Assembly (NCBI GenBank): GCA_946887025.1
Contig: CAMPJY010000168.1
Coordinates: 1-5,119, forward strand
Origin: an uncultured Salinimicrobium sp.
GTDB lineage: Bacteria > Bacteroidota > Bacteroidia > Flavobacteriales > Flavobacteriaceae
Length of the DNA: 5,119 nt
Direction of reading: 5' to 3'
Under the pieces are notes generated by a model. It saw nothing but the letters and a program-made list of their open reading frames with translations. It was not told where the DNA came from and ran no database searches. Below are positions 1 through 4,426 of this stretch, one piece after another. The position numbers and the translations under genes are program-made. Positions within the stretch are counted from its first letter, which is position 1, and every line of letters starts with the position of its first letter.

Positions 1-1240
1 CACCGCCCGGATGCTGAAGGCTTACGAAATGCAGCCGGATAAATTTGCTGACAAGGTTAATGCGCTGGGTCAGCCTGGTCCCAACGGAATAGCGGATGTC
101 CTGGATGAAGCCAAATGGGGGCTGGACTGGATCCATAAAATGCATGCTGCCCCTGATCAGCTTTTCCATCAGGTGGCTGATGACAGGGACCATCTGGGAA
201 TGAAATGGCCCGACCAGGATTCCTCCGACTACGGCTGGGGCCCCGACAGCTACAGGGTTGCCTACTTCGCCACCGGAAAGCCTCAGGGGCTGAGGGAATA
301 TAAAAGCCAGGCCACCGGAATAGCCAATCTGGCAGGCCGTTCCGCCGCTGCCATGGCAATTGCTGCCAGAATCTGGAGAGAGGAACTAAACGATTCTGTT
401 TTTGCTGAAAAATGTGAAAAGGCTGCCTTAGAACTTTACGAAATGGGCAAAGCTCAGGAAGGTTTTCAACAGGGAAATTCCTACGGCGCCCCCTATCGGT
501 ATAACGAAGATACCTGGGCAGACGACATGGAATGGGGCGCTGCGGAACTCTACACCAATACAAGGGACGAGAAGTATCTGGAGGATGCGAAGCTTTACGC
601 CAAACTGGCTGGGACAGTCTCCTGGATGGATAAGGAAGATGCGGAACACTACAGGTACTATCCCTTCGTGAATGTAGGTCATTACGTTCTTTACGAACAT
701 GCCGATGAGGCTACCAAAAAGCAGCTGGCTCAGTATTATCGCGAGGGAATAGAGCAGACAGTTGCACGCGGAAAAAAGAACGCCTTCAGTATTGGTGTCC
801 CCTTCATCTGGTGCTCCAACAACCTTTCCACCGCCCTTATCACGCAAATTCTTCTTTATGAAGAAATGACAGGGGACCTGCAGTTCCACGACTTTATGCT
901 GGCACAGAGGGACTGGCTTCTGGGCAAGAACCCCTGGGGCACCTCCATGTTCATGAACATCCCGCGGGAGGGTGAGTATCCCGAAGATGTCCACACCAGC
1001 GTCTGGTACCTCACTCAAAAAGAGGTACCCGGAGGTCTTGTTGACGGGCCCGTGTACGCATCAGTTTACAACAGTCTCAAAGGACTGCATCTGGCAGAAC
1101 CCGATGAATTCGAGAAATTTCAGACGGAACACGTGGTTTACCACGACGATTTTGGTGATTACTCCACCAACGAACCCACCATGGATGGAACAGCGGGCGC
1201 CATATTTATGATGGCCTATTTTGGAGATGTAATTGAATAA
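1..1240 (+). CDS. Glycoside hydrolase family 9 (cellulase-like) protein, 5'-truncated by the window edge
   Basis: This is the C-terminal ~412 codons of a GH9 inverting (alpha/alpha)6-barrel hydrolase. The frame is open back to the window edge (T-A-R precede the first Met at 11), so that Met is internal. The missing N-terminus should hold the catalytic DAGD Asp pair and perhaps the Ig-like domain common in this family. Numbering from that Met, visible GH9 blocks are DVLDEAKWGLDWIHKM (29-44), LAGRSAAAMAIAARI (107-121), DDMEWGAAELY (171-181), LGKNPWGTSMF (304-314), GGLVDGPV (341-348) and DDFGDYSTNEPTMDGTA (379-395). The last block follows the second GH9 signature except Thr for Asn near its end, and it carries the general-acid Glu388 with Asp379 and Asp383. 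In the first signature His328 is kept but the following H-x-R Arg is Ser330. It overlaps or nearly abuts the dipeptide epimerase gene, so its substrate may be murein-related rather than cellulose (inference). The family call is firm; the substrate is unknown. Confidence 0.93.
   Translation, partial: TARMLKAYEMQPDKFADKVNALGQPGPNGIADVLDEAKWGLDWIHKMHAAPDQLFHQVADDRDHLGMKWPDQDSSDYGWGPDSYRVAYFATGKPQGLREYKSQATGIANLAGRSAAAMAIAARIWREELNDSVFAEKCEKAALELYEMGKAQEGFQQGNSYGAPYRYNEDTWADDMEWGAAELYTNTRDEKYLEDAKLYAKLAGTVSWMDKEDAEHYRYYPFVNVGHYVLYEHADEATKKQLAQYYREGIEQTVARGKKNAFSIGVPFIWCSNNLSTALITQILLYEEMTGDLQFHDFMLAQRDWLLGKNPWGTSMFMNIPREGEYPEDVHTSVWYLTQKEVPGGLVDGPVYASVYNSLKGLHLAEPDEFEKFQTEHVVYHDDFGDYSTNEPTMDGTAGAIFMMAYFGDVIE
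1233..1240 (+). promoter_or_regulatory. Possible stop/start overlap TTGAATAA between GH9 and epimerase genes
   Basis: TTG AAT AA reads as a possible in-frame start of the epimerase (TTG, 24 bases upstream of the ATG at 1257) while its last three bases are the GH9 TAA stop. The same octamer with A for T occurs at the next junction. No Shine-Dalgarno motif is visible, so if this start is used, translation would depend on ribosomes terminating on the GH9 gene. The ATG at 1257 remains the more likely start. Confidence 0.3.
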
Positions 1241-1256
1241 ATTACAATACAAGAAT

Positions 1257-2294
1257 ATGGAACTGAAAACCTACAAATACGAGCTTAAACTGAAGGACAC
1301 CTTCCGGATAAGCCATACCGCCAGGGATTCCCAGGAAACCCTGATCGTGGCGCTTTCTCATGGCGGTTTCACCGGCTACGGGGAGGCCGCCGCCACGTCC
1401 TATTATGGAGTGACGGTGGAAGGGATGAGCAGGACCATAAAACAGCTGGAGCCCCTGATTTCTGCAAATATCGAAAAGACGCCCGAGGAGCTCTGGGAAA
1501 TCCTGAATCCGCATTTCGGCAAAAATTCATTTGCCCAGTGTGCCCTCGACATCGCCATGAACGATCTTCACGGAAAGAGACTGGGGTTGCCCCTGTACAA
1601 GCTTTGGGGATTGGATTTAAAGGACCTTCCCCTGTCCAATTACACCATCGGAATCGATTCCGTGGAAAGAATGGTACAGAAAATGCAGGCTTTTCCATGG
1701 CCCCTGTACAAGATCAAACTCGGCACCGAGGACGATGTACAGATCGTAAGGGAACTGCGGAAGCATTCCGACGCCATCTTCAGGGTAGATGCCAATGGTG
1801 CCTGGACTGCGGAACAGACCATCGAGAATTCAAAAGCCCTGAAGGAGCTGCAGGTGGAATTCATAGAACAGCCGCTTCCTGCTTCTGATACAGACGGGAT
1901 GACGGAGGTATATAAACATTCGGTTCTGCCCGTGATAGCGGATGAGAGTTGTATCCACGAAAGTGATGTCGCTAAATGCGCCCCTTATTTTCACGGAGTA
2001 AATGTCAAACTCACCAAATGCGGCGGCCTGACCCCAGCCCGCAGGATGATAGCAGAGGCACGAAGCCTGGGCTTACAGGTAATGGTTGGCTGTATGACAG
2101 AATCCACTATTGGGCTTTCGGCCATCGGGCAGCTGCTTCCAATGCTGGATTATGTCGATATGGATGGGGAGATGCTCATAACCAACGACATTGCCAACGG
2201 GGTGAAGGTACGGGACGGAAAGACCATTTTTCCTGAGACCAACGGTACCGGGGCAGAATTGACTATTTTTAAAGACGAATTAAAGCATGAATAA
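1257..2294 (+). CDS. Dipeptide epimerase (L-Ala-D/L-Glu epimerase-like, enolase superfamily)
   Basis: Cofactor-dependent (Mg2+) 1,1-proton transfer at the C-terminal residue of a dipeptide, classically L-Ala-D-Glu to L-Ala-L-Glu in murein peptide recycling; expected to be cytoplasmic because no signal peptide is present. With Met at 1257 the protein is 345 aa, normal for the family. An N-terminal capping domain (about 1-120) precedes the TIM barrel. Visible catalytic features are the K152-x-K154 motif on strand 2, metal ligands D178 (VDANG), E204 (EFIEQP) and D229 (IADES), the second catalytic Lys K251 (NVKLTKCGG), and the D301-x-D303 motif that in dipeptide epimerases holds the substrate ammonium group. 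R23 lies in the specificity loop. An upstream in-frame TTG at 1233 would add eight residues and overlap the GH9 stop; the 1257 ATG is preferred because family members begin at about MKL/MEL. The 3' end overlaps the C40 gene by 8 bases. The exact dipeptide is unresolved, since Bacteroidota homologues vary (Cytophaga hutchinsonii enzymes accept D-Ala-D-Ala-type dipeptides). Confidence 0.93.
   Translation: MELKTYKYELKLKDTFRISHTARDSQETLIVALSHGGFTGYGEAAATSYYGVTVEGMSRTIKQLEPLISANIEKTPEELWEILNPHFGKNSFAQCALDIAMNDLHGKRLGLPLYKLWGLDLKDLPLSNYTIGIDSVERMVQKMQAFPWPLYKIKLGTEDDVQIVRELRKHSDAIFRVDANGAWTAEQTIENSKALKELQVEFIEQPLPASDTDGMTEVYKHSVLPVIADESCIHESDVAKCAPYFHGVNVKLTKCGGLTPARRMIAEARSLGLQVMVGCMTESTIGLSAIGQLLPMLDYVDMDGEMLITNDIANGVKVRDGKTIFPETNGTGAELTIFKDELKHE
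2287..2294 (+). promoter_or_regulatory. Translational coupling overlap ATGAATAA between epimerase and C40 genes
   Basis: The start ATG of the C40 gene lies eight bases before the end of the epimerase TAA stop. There is no purine-rich ribosome-binding site upstream (the sequence reads GAATTAAAGC before ATG), consistent with coupled translation in an operon. A second ATG at 2296 sits one base beyond the stop and could serve instead; either way the genes are effectively fused at the transcript level. Confidence 0.6.
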
Positions 2295-3519
2295 AATGAA
2301 ATCATACGTGAGAACCGGAATCCTGGCATTAATTATAATATGCTTCTTCGGCGCCTGTAAATCAGGGGCTGTACAGGAAGGAGTTGTTTCCGAAACACCC
2401 AGCCAGGCTGACCTGCTGGTAAAGGAAGTGAAAACGGAATATGCCCCTGACAAAAGGGTTGCTCTTTTCGATATTGAGGCTTTTGAAAGGGAAAACCAGG
2501 TGGTCCTGAAAGGAGAATCTAACCTGCCGGAGGCTGTGAAGGAACTCAAAGAAAAACTGCAGCAGCAGGAGATCACCTATATCGATAGTATTCAGTTGTT
2601 GCCATCAGCCGATTTGGAAGGCCGAACTGAGGGGGTGATAAAGATTTCCGTAGCCAACTTACGTTCAGAACCCTCTCATTCCGCTGAACTGGTTACCCAG
2701 GCAATACTTGGAACTCCGGTGAAGGTGCTGAAAAAGGATGGCAGCTGGTATTATATCCAGACTCCCGAAGGTTACCTGGCCTGGACCGATTATGGCGGAG
2801 TGACTCCCATCACTCCCGAAGAGCTGGAAAACTGGAGAGGAGCCGAGAAGATCATCTATCTCGATACCTTCGGATTTTCCTATACTGAACCCAATACAGA
2901 TTCTCAGGAGGTCTCTGACCTTGTTGCAGGCAACATTTTAGAGCTTCTGGGCGAGGAAAACGGATTTTATAAGGTGAAGTATCCTGACGGAAAAATCGCC
3001 TTTATAGAGCAGGATAAAGCACTTCTTTACGAGAACTGGCTGGCTTCGCTCGAACAGACGGGGGAAAGTCTTGTGAAAACTTCCAAGAACCTGATGGGGC
3101 TCCCATATCTTTGGGGCGGCACCTCGGCTAAAGGGGTCGACTGCAGCGGCTACACCAAGACCATCTTTTTCCTCAACGGGATTATCCTTCCCCGCGATGC
3201 ATCTCAGCAGATTCATGCAGGGGTGGAGGTGGATTCCACCAGGGACTTTGAAAACCTGAAACCGGGGGACCTGCTTTTCTTTGGAAGAAAGGCCACCGAA
3301 ACCAGTCCTGAACGCGTGATCCACGTGGGAATGTGGATTGGCGATAACAAGTTCATCCATTCCATGGGCGATGTTCACATCAGCACCTTCGACAAGAACG
3401 ATCCGGAGTTTGATGAGTACAACTACAACCGCTATCTGCGCACCAAGAGAATCCTGGGGCAGGAGGACGAAAAGCTGATCCAGCTGACCGAGAGCGAATT
3501 GTTCATGAATAGGAAATAA
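2287..3519 (+). CDS. NlpC/P60 (C40) endopeptidase lipoprotein with SH3b domains, YkfC-like
   Basis: Probable gamma-D-glutamyl-L-diamino-acid endopeptidase that trims peptidoglycan stem peptides and releases L-Ala-D-Glu-type dipeptides for the epimerase encoded just upstream. Residues 1-24 form a lipoprotein signal: basic start, hydrophobic core 11-21, then F-G-A-C with lipidated Cys24. Phe at the -3 position is a relaxed lipobox of the sort seen in Bacteroidota. No acidic surface-export run follows Cys24 (C-K-S-G), so inner-membrane or periplasmic-side anchoring is more likely. Residues about 45-110 resemble a BON-like fold (tentative). SH3b domains follow at about 117-170 and 187-245, and the catalytic domain occupies about 258-390. 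The catalytic Cys286 lies in VDCSG, His346 in HVGMWIG and His358 in FIHSMG, giving a complete Cys-His-His triad. The ATG at 2287 overlaps the epimerase stop; the ATG at 2296 is an alternative that keeps the signal peptide. Substrate by homology and context, not shown. Confidence 0.92.
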   Translation: MNKMKSYVRTGILALIIICFFGACKSGAVQEGVVSETPSQADLLVKEVKTEYAPDKRVALFDIEAFERENQVVLKGESNLPEAVKELKEKLQQQEITYIDSIQLLPSADLEGRTEGVIKISVANLRSEPSHSAELVTQAILGTPVKVLKKDGSWYYIQTPEGYLAWTDYGGVTPITPEELENWRGAEKIIYLDTFGFSYTEPNTDSQEVSDLVAGNILELLGEENGFYKVKYPDGKIAFIEQDKALLYENWLASLEQTGESLVKTSKNLMGLPYLWGGTSAKGVDCSGYTKTIFFLNGIILPRDASQQIHAGVEVDSTRDFENLKPGDLLFFGRKATETSPERVIHVGMWIGDNKFIHSMGDVHISTFDKNDPEFDEYNYNRYLRTKRILGQEDEKLIQLTESELFMNRK

Positions 3520-3595
3520 AATTCAAAATTGGGCTAAAGCCCGATATACATTTAAACCTAAATCCCGGGCTTAAAAGCCCGAGTAATTCAAAATT
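3520..3595. repeat. Hairpin doublet flanked by 11-bp direct repeats (REPIN-like or MITE-like element)
   Basis: Directly after the C40 stop, AATTCAAAATT occurs at 3520-3530 and again, perfectly, at 3585-3595. Between the copies are two related hairpins: GGGCTAAAGCCC (3531-3542, 4-bp GGGC/GCCC stem) and CGGGCTTAAAAGCCCG (3566-3581, 7-bp stem). They are separated by an A/T-rich spacer. Two related short palindromes in a ~54-bp unit with flanking direct repeats resemble a REPIN or a very small transposable element with a target duplication. The 11-bp repeat could equally be part of the repeat family itself. One copy cannot prove mobility. Confidence 0.5.
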
Positions 3596-3608
3596 ATCTT
3601 TTCAGTGA

Positions 3609-3646
3609 AAATAAAATGCCTCCTTCTTTAACCGGAGGCATTATTT
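3609..3646. terminator. Strong intrinsic terminator, probably bidirectional
   Basis: AATGCCTCC (3615-3623) pairs perfectly with GGAGGCATT (3634-3642) around a 10-base loop; further A-T pairs can form on either side. On the plus strand the stem is followed by ATTTATTC. On the minus strand it is followed by a stronger T-rich stretch (TTTTATTTTC). It lies about 95 bases after the C40 stop and about 115 bases after the stop of the small minus-strand gene at 3758, so it can end both converging transcription units. Confidence 0.82.
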
Positions 3647-3722
3647 ATTCAGGGATCAGGGCAAATGCAAAACCCTTTTTAAGGTAAATGAGTTGTGATT
3701 TGCCGGAGGAAGATTATCCCCT

Positions 3723-3752
3723 ATTATCTGGGCTTTAGCCCAATTAGATAAT
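3723..3752. repeat. Composite hairpin related to the doublet at 3520-3595
   Basis: Outer arms ATTATCT (3723-3729) and AGATAAT (3746-3752) pair over seven bases and enclose the inner hairpin GGGCTTTAGCCC (3730-3741), leaving AATT (3742-3745) as a one-sided bulge. GGGCTTTAGCCCAATT (3730-3745) is the exact reverse complement of 3527-3542, so this belongs to the same repeat family in opposite orientation. It lies 5 bases beyond the stop codon of the small minus-strand gene, where it could stabilise or help terminate that transcript. Confidence 0.6.
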
Positions 3753-3757
3753 GTCGA

Positions 3758-3922
3758 TTACCTTCTGATCTTCTCGATAATCCTTGGCCCAAAAAAAATC
3801 CCTGCAAGCCCAAGCCCCGCAAGAAATCCTGCAATACTCGAATAGGGCTCCCGGTCAATGAAGAAGATCGTAATTCCTCCTAACAGGAAAAGGATCAGAA
3901 AATAGATGCGCTCCTTTTTCAC
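3758..3922 (-). CDS. Small two-helix membrane protein, 54 aa, unknown function
   Basis: Starts at GTG (3920-3922 on the complement) and ends at TAA. The product begins MKKERIYFLILFLL and has two predicted membrane helices: about residues 7-22 (YFLILFLLGGITIFFI) and 29-45 (SIAGFLAGLGLAGIFFG). A short polar loop, DREPYSS, joins them, and the basic tail ends PRIIEKIRR. Basic residues at both ends predict both termini in the cytoplasm. It begins 9 bases after the stop of the 55-aa gene upstream, in the same frame, and the pair look like a two-gene operon. Well-organised helices with flanking charges and aliphatic codons make it more than a chance ORF, but I do not recognise the family. GTG is the only usual start codon between the preceding stop and the hydrophobic segment. 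Confidence 0.66.
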   Translation of the reverse strand: MKKERIYFLILFLLGGITIFFIDREPYSSIAGFLAGLGLAGIFFGPRIIEKIRR

Positions 3923-3931
3923 TGGGCAATA

Positions 3932-4099
3932 TTAATGGGTGTACTGATATAATAACTTTCCGGCAAAGTATCCGGCTGTGAAAAGCAGCAGTCCAAGTCC
4001 GAAGAGGATGCCAATAAATTTCACAAGGAATTTTCTGCTTTTAAGGTCTTTGGAATCGATACTGATCGCGATGGCCTTAGGTCTGTTGTTCATGGTCAT
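3932..4099 (-). CDS. Small single-helix membrane protein, 55 aa, unknown function
   Basis: Starts at ATG (4097-4099 on the complement), preceded by an A-rich leader (AAGAAAACAAAA) typical of Bacteroidota starts; a second ATG two codons later (4093) is an alternative. The product has a basic cytoplasmic-type N-terminal part (residues 1-23, ending DLKSRKF), one long hydrophobic segment at about 24-45 (through GILFGLGLLLFTAGYFAG) and a short C-terminal tail ending YQYTH. A positively charged N-terminus predicts an N-in orientation. It is followed after 9 bases by the 54-aa two-helix protein gene, which suggests the two products act together in the inner membrane. No recognised family; the 11-bp repeat array lies 80-135 bases upstream and may regulate it. 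Confidence 0.68.
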   Translation of the reverse strand: MTMNNRPKAIAISIDSKDLKSRKFLVKFIGILFGLGLLLFTAGYFAGKLLYQYTH

Positions 4100-4178
4100 T
4101 TTTGTTTTCTTAGACTATTAGTACCCGGCCACCGGATTATGTTACAAATCAGATGGAATCCCGTACCTTCCTCCAATC

Positions 4179-4233
4179 AAATAAGGGTCAAATAAGGGTT
4201 AAATAAGAGTCATATTAGGGTTAAATTAGGGTT
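4179..4233. repeat. Five tandem 11-bp direct repeats, consensus AAATWAGGGTY
   Basis: Units are AAATAAGGGTC (4179-4189), AAATAAGGGTT (4190-4200), AAATAAGAGTC (4201-4211), ATATTAGGGTT (4212-4222) and AAATTAGGGTT (4223-4233). The units are contiguous, with a period of exactly 11 bases and few substitutions per unit. About one helical turn per unit places each copy on nearly the same DNA face, a layout seen at sites bound cooperatively by direct-repeat binders such as OmpR/PhoB-type response regulators. A plain minisatellite from slippage is the alternative. The array is upstream of the 55-aa membrane-protein gene on the minus strand. Confidence 0.85.
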
Positions 4234-4246
4234 GTACCCTAATTTA
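4222..4246. promoter_or_regulatory. Hairpin or dyad formed by the last repeat unit and an inverted copy
   Basis: TAAATTAGGGT (4222-4232) pairs over all 11 bases with ACCCTAATTTA (4236-4246) around the three-base loop TGT. The left arm is essentially the last tandem repeat unit, so the array ends with one inverted copy. It could be an operator dyad, or a hairpin in the 5' leader of the minus-strand small genes. It has no run of T on either side long enough to be a convincing intrinsic terminator. Confidence 0.6.
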
Positions 4247-4247
4247 C

Positions 4248-4282
4248 CTCTTTATTAGCTATTATATGCTCTTTATTTAGCT
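4248..4282. repeat. Near-identical pair CTCTTTATTAGCT / CTCTTTATTTAGCT
   Basis: CTCTTTATTAGCT (4248-4260) recurs as CTCTTTATTTAGCT (4269-4282) with one inserted T; the starts are 21 bases apart, about two helical turns. It lies directly beside the repeat hairpin. It may be a second pair of protein-binding sites or a chance A/T-rich duplication. Confidence 0.4.
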
Positions 4283-4341
4283 CTAATTTGTTGTGAGGCT
4301 GGTACAGAATTAGCCTTGAGATTTTTAATTGGGTTTTTAAA

Positions 4342-4354
4342 ATGGTTGAACCAT
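4342..4354. other. Short dyad ATGGTTGAACCAT
   Basis: A 13-base palindrome with 6-bp arms around one central G, in the A/T-rich stretch just downstream of accC. Symmetry of this size could be a dimer-binding site, but it also occurs by chance; nothing else supports a function. Confidence 0.25.
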
Positions 4355-4383
4355 AACATGGATCTGGAAGAAAAGAATGGGGT

Positions 4384-4408
4384 AAAAAAAAGCCCCGGAT
4401 CCGGGGCT
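4384..4408 (-). terminator. Intrinsic terminator of accC
   Basis: AGCCCCGGATCCGGGGCT (4391-4408) is a perfect 18-base palindrome that folds to a 7-bp GC-rich stem with a GATC loop. On the minus strand it runs directly into eight T residues (complement of A 4384-4391). It begins 18 bases after the accC stop codon, the expected position. The other strand has no T tract, so termination is directed leftward only. Confidence 0.93.
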
Positions 4409-4426
4409 CTTACTATTATTCCACAA

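Larger units (their letters stand above)
4100..4426. other. Gene-free stretch between the small membrane-protein pair and accC
   Basis: No credible coding region is visible on either strand. The stretch holds, in order, the A-rich leader of the 55-aa gene, the five-unit 11-bp repeat array, the hairpin at 4222-4246, a near-duplicate 13/14-base A/T-rich pair at 4248-4282, a short dyad at 4342-4354 and the accC terminator. Since accC terminates here on the minus strand, the promoter for the small membrane-protein genes should lie inside it, but I could not identify a convincing TTTG / TAnnTTTG Bacteroidota promoter. Confidence 0.7.

Noticed and set aside
57..1018. Long minus-strand ORFs (57-563 and 428-1018) opposite the GH9 gene
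   Set aside because: They lie antisense to a GH9 gene with clear family motifs, and their products are rich in Arg, Cys, His and Pro with no recognisable domain; they are shadows of the real frame.
4110..4153. Possible minus-strand promoter TTTG...TACTAATA before the 55-aa gene, and a GTAAC...GTC ECF-like pair
   Set aside because: TACTAATA matches the Bacteroidota -7 element TAnnTTTG poorly, and the GTAAC-to-GTC spacing of about 25 bases is too long for an ECF promoter.
4179..4233. TTAGGG units as a telomere-like sequence or CRISPR array
   Set aside because: The period is 11 bases, not 6, the units are contiguous without spacers, and the setting is an ordinary bacterial intergenic region between small genes and accC.
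4222..4246. The 11-bp-stem hairpin as an intrinsic terminator
   Set aside because: The stem is A/T-rich with only four G-C pairs and no T run follows on either strand; its left arm is simply the last repeat unit.
4273..4359. 28-codon minus-strand ORF starting MLWFNHFK
   Set aside because: It is very short, starts just after the accC terminator, has no membrane or domain character and lies in A/T-rich intergenic DNA; chance is the better explanation.
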